Source: Fomitopsis serialis (lineage: Eukaryota; Basidiomycota; Agaricomycetes; Polyporales; Fomitopsidaceae). From it: DNA of 29,832 nucleotides. The position numbers and the translations under genes are program-made. The notes below the pieces were generated by a model. The model worked only from the letters and a program-made list of their open reading frames with translations. It was not told where the DNA came from and searched no databases. Shown here piece after piece: positions 1 through 11,465 of the stretch (position 1 is its first letter; each line of letters begins with the position of its first letter). The stretch covers positions 1 through 29,832 of the forward strand of contig NW_025955410.1 of assembly GCF_022376445.1 (NCBI RefSeq), given 5' to 3'.

Positions 1-3000
1 AAGCGCTTGCCGCCCAAGCTCTCGAGGCCGCGGCGGTTAGCTCCTCGACCCCCCGAGGAGAGCGATGATGGTAGCAATGCTGTAGGTCTTGTCAAAGCGC
101 CCAGAATATCTTAGCGAGCGCGTTGAGCCCCGGCGTCCTCAGTGTCGAGAACGTCTCGTCACGACGGACTCGAACGAGCCAAGTAATCTCGTCGGGAATG
201 CGGGAGACTATGAGGCCATCAGCACAAATGCAACGGTCGAAAGTCGACGTAGCTCCAGTAAGGCAGCTGCTCCGCACGGTTGAAGCTCTTGCCGGAGTGG
301 TAGGCGACCTTCCATTCTGTGAAGAAATAATGAGGGCTGAACAACATCGCATGAAAGCTCGAGCACTTACTCGCAATGCGCAAAGGAAAGTACGTTCTGA
401 ACTGCCAAGAGGGCAGCGACGCGGAAGGTTGCTGGGTGCACACGGATCTCGCCTTGGGGGTAGGGACACCGGCGCAACATGGTCGTTCGAGAGCGGGATT
501 GGCTGGGAGTGGCAACATGGCTGGCTTGTCTATGAAGCGGTGAATGTCTAGTGTGAGTTGAGAGGATGTAACGGCTGCGGGGCTGAAGATGCAAGTTCGC
601 TGAGGAGGACTACCGCAAATCCGGCTTGCTTTTGTACCTCCAGTCCAGAGGGCTGGACCCCTCCTTTTCCACCATGATGTCAAAAAAACCCGTCACTTTC
701 CCGTGAAGGACAACGGTATCGGAGAGCGGTTAGGAGGTATCATTTCGAGAAGGACATCCCCCGGTCGGACCGCAGTGGGAGATCTCCGACTCTGTACTCA
801 CCATGTCGAAAAGGGTGATGGCTGTTCGCTAGGTTGGTGCCCAGGCGATCTCTTTCCAATTCGGTTCTCAGATGTAGATGCCGGAGGGACGTGCGGCTCC
901 GAGGTGGTTGGTTTTGGCGACTGCTTTCGTCAAGTTACGACCCAGAATGACTGGCGGCACTGCCGCAATCATCGCTGTGACACGCAGCTGCCAGCGCTGT
1001 CGGATACTGCGATCCACCATTGACTTGCGCTGTTGATTCGGACGATCCCCATGAGCGCGGAACGCCACCAATAATGAAACGTTTCTGATGAGTATGCGAG
1101 TCACCATGCCCTGATCCACACGTTGCATCAGAACCGCTTGAAATGGATGAACGCTGCACTTACCCTGCAAGTGAGCATTGAGCATCCCTGCGAATCCAGA
1201 ACCATTGTGGCGGCACCAAGCGCCCATTGTGTGGGCGCCTCATCGTGGATGAATCGCCACCGCGTTTCCCTCCATAATCGGCGGCACTTAGGAGCAGATG
1301 TCAAAATAGATTCCCTGTAACGACAGGAGGGCGCAGAGCATGCTGAGACGCCCGAAGGAGTCCGGTAGCCTTCAGGCCGGATTTCAATGCCCGTCGCACC
1401 GGGATGAACGTCACAGCGAGGTAGCTTACTGACCAGCTACTTGCGTGCTCGACAGCTTACTGACCTGGGCGGCTCGAGGATGCGAGGACAGAACGTCCAG
1501 ATGTAGGGGCCGATCCTGGGTTAGCGCGGGGACCATCTTAGATCACAGAAGCGACGGCATGCGCGCCACAATCAGTACTTACGGCTCGCCGATCGTTAAT
1601 CCCGCCCGCCAGATGTGATGGAGATGCGCTCTGACGACACGCAACTGACGCAAGCGACCTTCTCCCTATAGCGAAGTTGTGGCCGCAGTGCAGCATTTCA
1701 CCTACCGAATACTCGGAAGATCAGAGAACAATGACGGCGTTGAATGAGAACGACCAAAGCGCAGTCCCGCCGGCGGCGAAGCATTCTGGGGAGAATGCCG
1801 AGGCAGGCCGTGCCAGACTGACTCGTGTCCGCATGCCTCATTGCGCCATGGGAAGTACAACTACCGGCGCAGACTCCGCTGCGAGAGCCATGATAGCCTT
1901 TCCATTCTCCCTGATGGAGCTACGAATGTTGGATGGCAAGAGCGGCGGCGGAGTGCTTTCGTCCGACGCAATGGAAAAGGAGCACGTTGCGTGCCGGAGA
2001 CCAGTCCGATGGCAAGCTGCACAAACCTGCCTAACGGAGTAGTCATTAGCGAATCCAATGCGGAAGCAAAGTTCCAGACAACGATCGAGCTCTGTACCAA
2101 GCGAAGGCAGTTCCATGCATGCACCCCTGAAGGTGCCAGGTTTCATTAAATATCTGCAGTTCGTTTGCATCACGACCGGGGGTAGAAGCTTCGGTCACTG
2201 TTTCGAGTGCATGTCTAATGGGCCCAGAAATGAGCTATGTAGGCAGGCAGAAGCCAATTGGTGTCAAACCTCTGTCCCTGCAAGGAACAGGTGCCAACTG
2301 CGCGGTGGCTGCACGTACCAGTGAGGTCGAATGCCAAGGCAAACGTGCGCGCTCCGTCTCGTGTGCTGTCGCCCGACAGTGCCGGGACATACTATACAGT
2401 GCAGTGACATCTCCGTGACACGGCGAAAGCCGACTGAGTGGCCAGACATCGAATCACCACGCTACTTTGCCTTTGGAACACACACTCACCACGCTCCTTG
2501 ACGCTCTGCTCCCAAGACGCCTTCCCATGTTACGGCACCTTCGCGCCACGACGCGTCCAGCAACCAGGCTGCGTCTCGCATTTCCGAGTTCCTGGATACT
2601 GGCCGATGCCAATCGGTCTGTCACATCTGTCAGAAAGGTGGTTGTGGGAATCTGGCAAGAGACTTCGCTCAACGTGCGTGATGCGGCCTTCAATCCCAAG
2701 AGGACCCGCCTCGGCAGACTACTGCGTTTGCGATAAGACCGCCTCGGTCTCGGAGATATGTGCGGTCAATATGGTCGCTTGCGGAGCTGCACAGCAGAGT
2801 CGGAGTGTCCTATCGTGGTTCTTTCCATCAAGGAGCAATATTATCCACAGACGGTCGAGGACCGAGCAACGACGAAGTATGTGGTGGCTGGTCTGTGCGC
2901 GAGCGCAGGGGGCGGCTCGAAGGATTCTGGTTCCTACAGGCTGCTAAGAGCATTGCTGACCTTTCCACAGCCAGAGACGTGCCTGGAGAACGCAGACGTG

Positions 3001-3142
3001 TATCCAGCGAGCGATGGTGTGGCTTGGAGGCTCCGTGACAGCGCGTACAGACTTGGGATGCTGTGGCGCCAGACGCGGATAATCCCCGAGGCAAGAGGCG
3101 CCCGGCATGCAGTAACGCGGATGATCCCCGACCATTGCCACA

Positions 3143-3595
3143 ATGGCCTCGGACTCGCCAAACATTGATGATCTCCCTATTACACCAGATCGTTTTGACG
3201 TCAGACATTTATTGGGCGTTGCGGTATCATGGCGGCCCGATGCGATTCGCACCCTCGACATCAGCCACGATCAGGCCCAGGTACTACTAGTAGAAGGCAA
3301 ACCAAGAGCCGCCAGCACCAGGCCAGCACAGCCACCGCCGCGGCGCACACGAACACATCTATCCTCTCTTCGCCCTGCGAACGCTACACCCGGCACGAGG
3401 GTGTCTTCGCTGGACTCGACCACCAGCCAGCCACGGCCCAGGACGATGAATGACTCCCTTGACGCGCGCATTCCCGAGACCCCATGTTTCATCCGAGTCA
3501 TTCATAGACTCCGCATGCTTACAACGAACATTATTGCATATCCCGTTACTATAACAGTACCTTGCCCAGAGACTCAGCTTCCCGAAGAAGCGTGA
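3143..3595 (+). CDS. Possible hypothetical ORF, 150 aa
   Basis: This is a single uninterrupted ATG-to-stop frame of 150 codons and the most protein-like ORF in the first 5 kb. The first ~55 residues read like folded protein (for example FDVRHLLGVAVSW). The middle is rich in Pro, Arg, Ser and Thr. I recognise no family, signal peptide or membrane segment. It lies in a repeat-like gene-poor stretch with no neighbour that suggests a role. It could equally be a chance frame or a fragment of a decayed element. A homolog in another fungus, or spliced RNA, would be needed to accept it. Confidence 0.2.
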   Translation: MASDSPNIDDLPITPDRFDVRHLLGVAVSWRPDAIRTLDISHDQAQVLLVEGKPRAASTRPAQPPPRRTRTHLSSLRPANATPGTRVSSLDSTTSQPRPRTMNDSLDARIPETPCFIRVIHRLRMLTTNIIAYPVTITVPCPETQLPEEA

Positions 3596-3790
3596 TAAGT
3601 GGATCCTGCGCTACAACAGCCAGGCCAAGTCTGCGCGCGCGCTGCGAGAAGCGGTCCCTTGATATTTGACTTGCTGTAACAAGTATCATAGACCCCGACG
3701 GTATTGTCATAGATTGTCATCCATTCGGCGGAGTCACGGCCACCGTACGGGGACGTGGCACCGAGCCAATGCACAGTGATATTACAAGCA

Positions 3791-3850
3791 TGTACATGAC
3801 AGATATAGAGTCTACATAGGGCCTGGGCCTCAAACGACAGTAAACGAGAC
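3791..3850. repeat. Dispersed repeat, copy A
   Basis: About 60 bp that recurs at 17613-17672. The best-kept part reads gagtctacataggg, then a variable few bases, then cctcaaa.gac and taaacg.ga. Matches extend upstream to a shared tgtacatg. Both copies lie in gene-free DNA in the same orientation. This suggests the tail of a transposon or another dispersed non-coding repeat. I see no flanking terminal repeat or target duplication that defines the full element. Confidence 0.55.
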
Positions 3851-5016
3851 TTTGAGACAGCTGACTGAATAGCCATAATTCTAAATTACTTACCAGTTGT
3901 AGTCCTCCTTGTTGTGGCACATATGCATTAACTGTAGTCTGCGCCGCATCCCCGCGCCTGAGAGCATGGGGACCTGAGCTACGTCCGTTGAACTCGCGAT
4001 AATTGGCCAGCGAAACGGCCTCGTCCCTATTTCATAGACCATGTCAGCATCGGGCTCAGGAACCTTGCATTCACTTCCACAGACCAGTGAGTGGAAGTTT
4101 CTCGTCGACCGGCAAAGAGATCATGGCGGTTCATTCGGCTATTGCCTATCGTCTGACGTCGAGGCATCTACCTAGAAAAACTTTGAGGCAACGAAGTCAT
4201 GCGTGATAGACTACAAATGCTTCACGGATGGATCGATTTGAAGTGTGGCCCTGATTCGAGATTGCATGCTAGGCGCCACGAAGGCCTATTCTGCTCTCTA
4301 AAAGTCAACTTTGTTGTGAGAAGCCACGTGTGTTGGGCCCGTCCTGCTGGACGCGGATTCGGGTGGGAACATTTGGACACTGCCGTAGTACATGATTGCA
4401 CCAAAGGCTAACGTGAATGTTGCTGGATCCGTTCTGCGTCACCCACCTGGGCTATTAACACATACGCATCAAGTGAACAATGTGCAGGGGAGGCGCCCAC
4501 TTGCGTCATGATTGAAACAAGGTATAATTCAACGATGCAGAAGTTGTTGCGCATTCACGAGCTGGTTGGCCACGGCGACGCTCCACCAAGTGAATGTGAG
4601 AGAGGTCGTAACCGCATTCTCCCGCCGTCCTCATTTTCGATCGATCTCCGTATGCAGCATCTCTCCCAAAGCCCAAGAGGTCGGTGGTAAGCGAGCGAGT
4701 CGCAGCGGCGTCGCCGCATCAGTCGCGGGTACGAGAACACGGCCACTGGCGCCCCGGATTGACGGAGGGCTATGTGGGGGCGTCTTCCTATCATGGGGAT
4801 CGGCCGAAGGCCACGTCCGGACGATCCACTACGCGGAGGTTGTGGGCATCGCGCTCAGGCCAGCAGCCCGAGGACTTCCTTCGCATGCGGCGGTATGTAG
4901 TATCTCCCTGCCAGTCTCGAGCTGTCATATTCGCGGCAGCTTGACCTAGCCTTCCTGATCAGACCAGACCAACACCCCACGTACTCACCGCCGCACACCT
5001 CCTCCGCGTCCCACCG

Positions 5017-6611
5017 ATGCTCGTGCTCACTCGTCCTCTCGGGCTCACTGAGCGATACTTCCTGCGCATGCGCGGCGAGCGCGGCTGCGCCGACCCGTTC
5101 CTCCTCGTCACCGTCGACGGCACAGACACAGGCCCGATCTCCGACGCGGACGTCTGCGCGGCGTGGGCTGCCCTCCGCCTGCGACACCCCCTCCTCGGCG
5201 TGCGCATCGTCCCGACCGCGACCGGGTACGACTTCGTGCACGCGCCGCCAACCACCGCCGCGCACGCGCTCCGCCAGGTCCGCGCGCAGCTCGAGTTCGC
5301 CGCGATCGGCAGCACCGGCCTGTCTGCGGGCGCGGACGCGCTCCGCGCGCGCTGGGGCGGCGTGGACCCCTCGGAGACGATCGACCTGCGCGAGTCGACG
5401 TGCACTGTCGCGTGGTACAGCACCGGCGCGGGCAAGTACCTCCTCGGGCTGCAGGCGTCGCACACCGTCGCGGACGCGTTCGGCCTGCTCGGCCTCTCGC
5501 GGCAGCTGCTGGAGCTCCTCTCAGTGCCCGGCGCGGCAGAACGTGAGATCCTGGAGCATATCGCTTCGCCCCGGGAGATGGCCTGCCCTCTGGAGGAGAT
5601 CATACCCGGCCCGGACGATGCCTCGGAGGAACAGCGGGAGACGGCGAGGATGGCGTATGACAAGCTCATGGTGCCGTCGCTGCGTGTGAGTCTGGGCTCG
5701 GGGAGCGGTTGTCGAGTTCGTCTGACACTGACCTGGTGTTGCGACAGCCCCGATTCGGCATTAACCCCGACGGGCCGTCCACGGAGAGCATCGCGGTGAC
5801 GCGGGTGGTGCGGCACACCTGGCCAGAGGACGCGACGAAGGCGATCCTGCGCGGGTGCAAGGCGCACGGCGTGACCGTCACCCAGGTGTGCTCCGCCGCG
5901 CTGATCATGACCGCCATCCGGTTCGGCCCCAAGGCGGAGGACGACGAGAACCTCTACTTCAAGATCCACCTCCCCATCGACCTCCTGTCGCGCGCGCCCA
6001 AGGCCGCCGACGGACCGCGCGAGGCGGCCGTGCGCGTGGGGCACTATCCGACGTTCCTGAGCGTGCCGCGCGCGGCGGTGGACGAGGGCGAAGACGCCCT
6101 GTACGCGCTCGCACGGCAGGTGAAGGAGCGCCATGTCGACTTTGTTGACTCGCCGTGGTTCTGGCACTTCATCCGGCACTACCTCGCGGACTCGCAGGCG
6201 ACTCTGGACGCGGCGCTTGACGCGGCGGCGAAGCCGGAGGCGGCGAACGCGCCGGTCGCCGCGTTCTTGCCCTTGCTGAGCAGTCTTGGCGACTGGAGCA
6301 AGAAGCTTCCAGCGGTGTATGCCGTGAAGGCGAAGGACGAGGCACTCGGCGAAACGGTGGGCGAACTGCGCGTCGCGGACGTGAGTCTGCACTTGAAGGT
6401 GCGTGCGATTGGTTCCTGGGCGAGCATGTGCGTGTGCTGACTTCGCGTATCATTGTAGGTCATCCCGGACACACCGTGCCTGCACCTGTGGACGTATGGC
6501 GGGAAGATGAATTTCCAGCTGACCCACAATATCATGCACACCTCGGCGGCGCTTATGGACCCCTTCTTCGAGTCGTTCATCAAGACTGTCTCCGATATTG
6601 GGCGGGCTTGA
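5017..6611 (+). CDS. HxxxD-type acyltransferase (alcohol/trichothecene O-acetyltransferase-like)
   Basis: The coding sequence joins 5017..5685, 5748..6398 and 6459..6611, with introns of 62 and 60 nt, and gives 490 aa. All splice sites are GT-AG and both junctions are phase 0. The N-terminus (RPLGLTERYFLRM, then GPISDADVCAAWAALRLRHP) fits fungal members of the chloramphenicol-acetyltransferase/condensation-like superfamily. The expected catalytic HxxxD appears as HTVAD at residues 149-153, followed by a hydrophobic helix. The C-terminal exon keeps a conserved-looking end (YGGKMNFQLTHN). By family this protein would move an acyl group from CoA to an alcohol or amine on a secondary metabolite, probably in the cytosol; the substrate cannot be told. 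No signal peptide or membrane segment is seen. GC is very high and the gene appears intact. It stands alone on its strand, 2.1 kb before the zinc regulator. Confidence 0.87.
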
Positions 6612-8765
6612 TGAGACGCAGAGACTACGCCTTGGCATGCACATATAGATCGAGTCTTTGTTGTAATAGAGTTTAGTGTGTTTCGGGATCATATAGATGA
6701 GCATCTCTTACCTATTGACATGAAGCGATGCTGTGCTCTTCAATACGCATATGAGGTGTATGCATGTCATCAACGTAAGAGACAGCCTGCTTGGCAATTA
6801 TTATTGAGGTGTTACACAGCCTCCTGTAGCATAACCACGTACTCGCCGAAGCACTGAAGTTCTGAACCCTGCACTGACTCGGGCATGCCAGCCTTGAAGT
6901 TGTCGACTCAGTCCCTCGCACTTCCAACCATCACTCCTGCCTTGCTAGCACTTCCACCCTGTTACTTTTGACGCGTAGAATCCATGAGTGATGTCACAAA
7001 GTGAGTAAGTATTGCGCGAGTTGGTAAGGACATGAAGTGTGCGACACGGAGGAGGAAGAAGTCCCGAGCCTCGGACTACCGGGCAACCGTAGATAGCATC
7101 GGTCACGGTACTACGTAGGCATCGGTATGAGTTCGGGACTTTCCGAGCCTGCGAAGCCAGCCCCGGAGGAGGCTCGAGCGCCCACCGAGCGTAGCAATTG
7201 TGCGGTCGGCGAGCGAGCGCCTACTGCGTAGTAGCGCTTTTCTTCGGCGACAAACGGCCGACAACCACAGTCGTTTGAACGTCGCAGCGGACGGTGTCCG
7301 TCTCTTCTCCTACTTGTCTTCTACCTTAGCTTTCCTATACCCCCCTACGTACCTACTGATTTGATGTTGCTTGAACATGGCTGTTCTGCCACCTATGTAG
7401 CTTTGAATCCCGATATCTCCGTTTTATGGGGCAGCTTCGTCCGACTTTTGAGTCCGAGGCCTGGAGTCTACGAAACGGGTAATCGCAGACAGTGAGCACG
7501 CCCTCGGGCCAGCGACTCTCTTCCTCCGCGTCCGCGTCCGCTCCGGCTAACGCTGCACCCACAAAGCCTCTTAGACTTTGGTCTGTCTCCGTTAGTTCTT
7601 CGCCCACCCACGCGGAGACGAAGGCGGTGAATCTTGCGATGGGCCGACCGTCCAATCAATATGCAAACGACGACTGTATTTCCAGCCAAACGCATAACGA
7701 TAGACGTTTCGCCTCCTCCGAAGTGATGTCTCCGGCCGAGGTGCCGGGGCTGCCGCGCCACAACAGCCACCCGGAGATCCCTCGGGGATCGGTGGTAGGT
7801 GGCTGGACGACTCTGGACCCCCGTCTCGCGGTAGCCGTTGTGGCGCGGCACCCCGGCACCTCGGCCGGAGACATCACCTTCGCCGAAGACGAAACGTCTA
7901 TCGATATGCGTTTGGCTGTCATTGGGTGGCTGCCGGGTCGGGTCGCCAAGGTTGCCTAGGTGTTTGCCGTCCGTCCCTGGCGGCAAACGCCGCTAGCGCT
8001 GTGGCCTGTCGCGGAATCAGATCTCGGAAAGCGAGTGTGAGTTCCATCAAGGACGTCGACGAATATAGATCTTCTTGGCGCGCCAATTGCGCCCAGTCAC
8101 ATACTATGGCTCATATGGGATGGCGTTGATTGTCAGTTTGTACAAATATGTGTGGACAAGCTCTCGTAGCCTAGCTTTTGGTCCGAGTACATCGAGTATT
8201 CGCACTCACTGTAGAGACGCACGCCGAGCGAGAGCGGAAAGGCACAAGCCGCCGACTCGTAGAGTGCGATCGGCGACTTGCGAGCACTCCACCTTGAATT
8301 TTGCAATTCCATTGGAATGCGAAGTGAGTAGCGGACCTGCGGGCCACAGCAAGTGGTGGTTCTAAAACGAACTGGCGGGCGCGTACTGTCCCTCTGAATC
8401 CTTTGCCTGCGATTCTCGGGCGTGTAAGAGTGCCCGGCCTCCACCGGCTGCTACAAATTGAGAAAGTCAGCGGGAGGGCGAGCGGCAAAGCTGCATCCTG
8501 GCGGTGAGTACATGCCATGTCGGTGCCATCGCCGCATTTCGCGAACCCGGCGGTATTGCGGGGAGAGGCGCTGGCAGTGTGACTGGGAGTGACTGTGACA
8601 TGTCCCAAAGAAGGGCGACGTCAGTCTGGACACTATTATTAGGAGGCAGCGCGCAGCTATGTGGTTGCTCACTCTGAGGCCTGTACATCTCATCGAGCCT
8701 CCTGATCCCGTCGGCAGCACATCCTGCTCAGCTACCTCTGACATTCGCCACAGAGCCCGCCATCC
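6612..8765. other. Intergenic region with a fold-back element
   Basis: There is no supportable gene in this 2.1-kb gap. The longest frames (7492-7959 on the plus strand and 7468-7986 on the minus strand) both run through a large imperfect palindrome at 7683-7918, which explains why they encode similar words on both strands. The rest has only short overlapping frames. The last few hundred bases presumably hold the promoter of the regulator starting at 8766. I see no clear TATA box or pyrimidine tract that I would mark. Confidence 0.5.
7683..7918. repeat. Fold-back element (imperfect inverted repeat)
   Basis: The left arm (7683-7770) and right arm (7831-7918) are reverse complements over 88 bp with scattered mismatches. 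Weaker pairing continues inward and leaves a loop of roughly 40-60 bp. Shared blocks include cagccaaacgcat, cgatagacgtttcg, tctccggccgaggtgccggg and gccgcgccacaac, each read left to right in the left arm and reversed in the right arm. The arms are exactly equal in length. No transposase is present. It may be a MITE-like or foldback transposon remnant, or a local inverted duplication. A transcript through it would form a long hairpin. Confidence 0.85.
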
Positions 8766-11070
8766 ATGACTCACGACCATGTGCCGAGCGAGTCGCCAGG
8801 CGAGGGCCTCAGCCGCTACCAGTGCCCCGACTGCACCTCGACCTTCAGCAGACGGCAGAACCTCCAGCGGCACCGCAGAACCCGTAAGCCGCGCCCTTAT
8901 ATGACCTTCGATCGCTCCTACAGCGTTGACACAGATGTCGGCCTGACGCCTCACGAATGCCCCAGCTGCCGCGAGCAGTTCACACGGACGTACGTTCAGG
9001 GCTATCCACCGTATTTGCGTTCAGGCACTCACGAACCGGATCCTCCAGCGACCTTCTCCAGAGGCACATCCACCAACACCATCGCGGCCTTGTGCTGGCC
9101 CCACCGCCGCCTCGGGCATGCAAGGCATGCGCTTCCTCCAAGATGCGATGCGACCGGGAGTCTCCGTGCTCCCGGTGCCGAGCAAAGGGTCTTCGATGCG
9201 AGCCTCAATCTACTTCTTCCGGTAAGCTCTCGTCTCCCCCGCACTCTACGTCCATCTGAGCCACCTCGCAGCACGAGCTTCTAGCAACGGCAGCCTGTCA
9301 CCTCCACCTGAGACACGGCCGCAACCACTTCCTGACCCGCAAACATCAATGCAATCGGACCTCATGAACCCCATGTCTGCAGACCAGGCCATGTCCGTCG
9401 ATCTTCCTGATCTCAGTTTCTTTGCCGCGAACCCTCCACCGCTTGGCGATTTCCCGGTGAACTTGAGCGACTTCCTCGGCTTTGATCCTCTGCTCGGTTT
9501 CAGCACGGCTTTTGCGGAGGGACCAGCGAACCCTTGGCCTGCTGCACCCATGGCTGCCCCGCTAACCTCGATGGGACCTGCCACGCACCACTCGCCGCTC
9601 TCGGACTTAAGCTCGAGTGGAAGGTCCATGCCCGACTCGATGAGCCCCTCAGGCGAGATTTGCCCGACTCTGGAGATGCTCTCGTCGACGTATTGGCCCA
9701 GCAGTGATTCAGAGTACCATGCTTCATCGGCCCCTAGCTCAGGGCGGTCGAGTCCTGCCCCGCGAAACATGCAACTACCCACAGTCTCGACGTGCAGGTA
9801 TGTTCGCGCATACAGGGAACCCTTTAGATTTGAACGCTGACTCAGCCGCGACAGGAACGATCCTGCAAGCTTCTTCACGCCCGCGATGCGTGCTCGGTAC
9901 CCGGCGCTTTACGCAGGCCATTTCGAGCGACACTGGCCTCTTCTTGGCCTGCATTCGGTCGATCTCAACACCCTGCATCCTGCCCTGGGCGTTGCGGTCT
10001 GCTGTGTGGGTGCAATGTACGACGGGGTGCCTGCCCACCGTCGCCTGGCCACTGCCGTAATGCTCGTCCAGCGCACAGCACTCATCACTAAGCTGGTGCG
10101 TGACAGCCTTCGAGACTCTGACAGATCGGCATGCTCATTGTATGCGTCATCAGTCCACTCACCGGCTAGACGAGGCGGAGGCGCTCGCGATGCTGCAGGC
10201 GCTATTCCTCTACCAGCTCCTCGGCGCGTTCCAGCACGAGAAGAACTATCGCGATCTCACCAACGTCTTCCACGGTTCCTTGGTCCAGGTGCGCGCCGTC
10301 GTATCTTGCCGCTTCCGTGCCATGCTCACTTCGTTCATCGATCCTAGCTCGTCCGCCGGTACTGCGTTCTTGAGCCGTCTGTCTCAGCGCCGCCAGGCCA
10401 GGCGACGGCCCGTGCGCGTCTCGCGCACGGCGTCTTCTTCCTCGACGCGCTGCAGCCGATCCTCGCGGGGACACCCGCGCTGCTGAGCATCGACGAGCTG
10501 CGCGGCGGCACGCCGTCGCCCCTGCGCTCTTCCGGCGGCTCATGGACATGCGCGGGGGCCCGGCGGCGATCCCCGACGCGCCGGCCGCGCTCACCCTCAT
10601 CCTCGCGCTGCTCGGGCGCGTGCTCGAGCTCCTGCGCCTCCGCCAGAGCGCAGACGCGCTGTGCGCGGAGGGCGGGGCCACATCGGACGCGCTGGACGCG
10701 GCGCTCGTGCAGAGAGCACGCGGGCTCGGGGCGGCGCTCCGTCGCTGGAAGGATGCGTGGGACGCGCTCGACCGGCGCATGGGGCGGGCGCGCCGGTGCC
10801 TGCGTGCGAGAACGCGATGCCGATCTACATGGTGCGTGTGGGCCTTCGCGTGGGCTTGTCAAGGGTGCTGACGTGGTGGCGTACGCAGATCGTGCTGACG
10901 CTGATCGCCCATGCTGGCGGGAGCGCGCCGTGGACCCCGCCGGGCCAGTATAATCCGGAGGAGCGCGCGGCGGTCCGTTCGCGCAGTTCTGCCGCTCGTT
11001 CCGTACGTTCCTGAACGAGGCGGAGTGGTCGGGCCTGACGTGGCTCTTCCCGCCGTTCCATGTGAGTTGA
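8766..11070 (+). CDS. C2H2 plus Zn2Cys6 hybrid transcription factor
   Basis: Exons: 8766..8883, 8935..8989, 9049..9221, 9272..9797, 9855..10095, 10154..10288, 10348..10831, 10889..11070. The N-terminus carries two CX2CX12HX3H fingers (C20/C23/H36/H40 and C48/C51/H64/H68), then a complete Zn2Cys6 cluster with cysteines at 82, 85, 92, 98, 101 and 108. A Ser/Pro-rich linker follows. From about residue 290 the sequence resembles the fungal-specific transcription factor domain (for example PAMRARYPALYAGHFERHW). By family it is a nuclear DNA-binding regulator. Exons 1-6 join in frame. In the last two exons the expected frame changes three times, at about 10519-10522, 10781-10790 and 10969-10974, each explained by one missing G or C in a run. 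The end at 11070 is tentative, because a donor-like gtgagt starts at 11062. It could be a recent pseudogene, but sequence error seems likelier. Confidence 0.86.
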
Positions 11071-11465
11071 GCTGTGAGCTGCGAGCTGTGGACTGTTGGA
11101 TTGTCTACCATGATTTTACGTGTATTTGTTCCATGTACCACTGTCTGTATGTCGGTGGGTTCCGTCGGTTGTGTATGTCGCTGTGAGCTCGTGATTGGGC
11201 TTGCCGTGTTGTCGTTGTCGTGTTATTACTCCGTATAGAATGTACTATAGCGATTAGGTAGTATCTATGTTCTCTCTGTTTCATCCTTTCCTGTCTACGT
11301 CGGTCCATAAGTTACATGAATCCGACATTCACAACAACACCTTCTGTATGATGTACTCTTACGCCGGTCCCCCCAACGAGGCTGCGTCTAAACTTGTTTG
11401 CCTCTATCGATAGGTTGTACAACATTTCGGTCGACGTCGTCTGCATTCTACAAGTGCGTCTCTAT
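11071..11465. other. Intergenic gap between convergent genes
   Basis: This 395-bp gap lies between the 3' ends of the regulator (+) and the OpuAC-like gene (-). It is lower in GC than its surroundings and rich in TG and T runs, as expected of fungal 3' untranslated and terminator DNA. No gene or repeat is seen, unless the regulator has a further short exon here. Confidence 0.5.

Larger units (their letters stand above)
1..5016. other. Gene-poor stretch, no recognisable gene
   Basis: I see no ORF here that I can assign to a family, on either strand, and no set of splice-joinable ORFs that builds a known domain. Open frames are short and overlap on both strands, as expected by chance in GC-rich DNA. 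The first ~90 bases are open in two forward frames and could be the tail of a gene to the left, but nothing supports this strongly. The stretch contains one copy of a dispersed repeat (3791-3850), short repeats near 1422/1452 (a shared 'agcttactgacc' core) and 3073/3115 (a shared 'cgcggat.atccccga' core), and a possible hypothetical ORF at 3143-3595. It may be decayed transposon DNA, but no transposase or polymerase motif remains to prove that. Confidence 0.5.

Noticed and set aside
1..90. C-terminal end of a gene lying to the left
   Set aside because: Two forward frames are open for 25-37 codons, but neither has a recognisable sequence or an acceptor that favours it.
4855..6392. Long minus-strand frames of 202 and 477 codons opposite the acyltransferase
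   Set aside because: They are Arg/Ala-rich shadow frames of a GC-rich gene. The plus strand shows the HxxxD motif and clean splicing.
7468..7986. Long overlapping open frames on both strands (155 and 172 codons)
   Set aside because: They are created by the palindrome at 7683-7918, which gives similar words on both strands. No family is recognised and no splice structure is needed.
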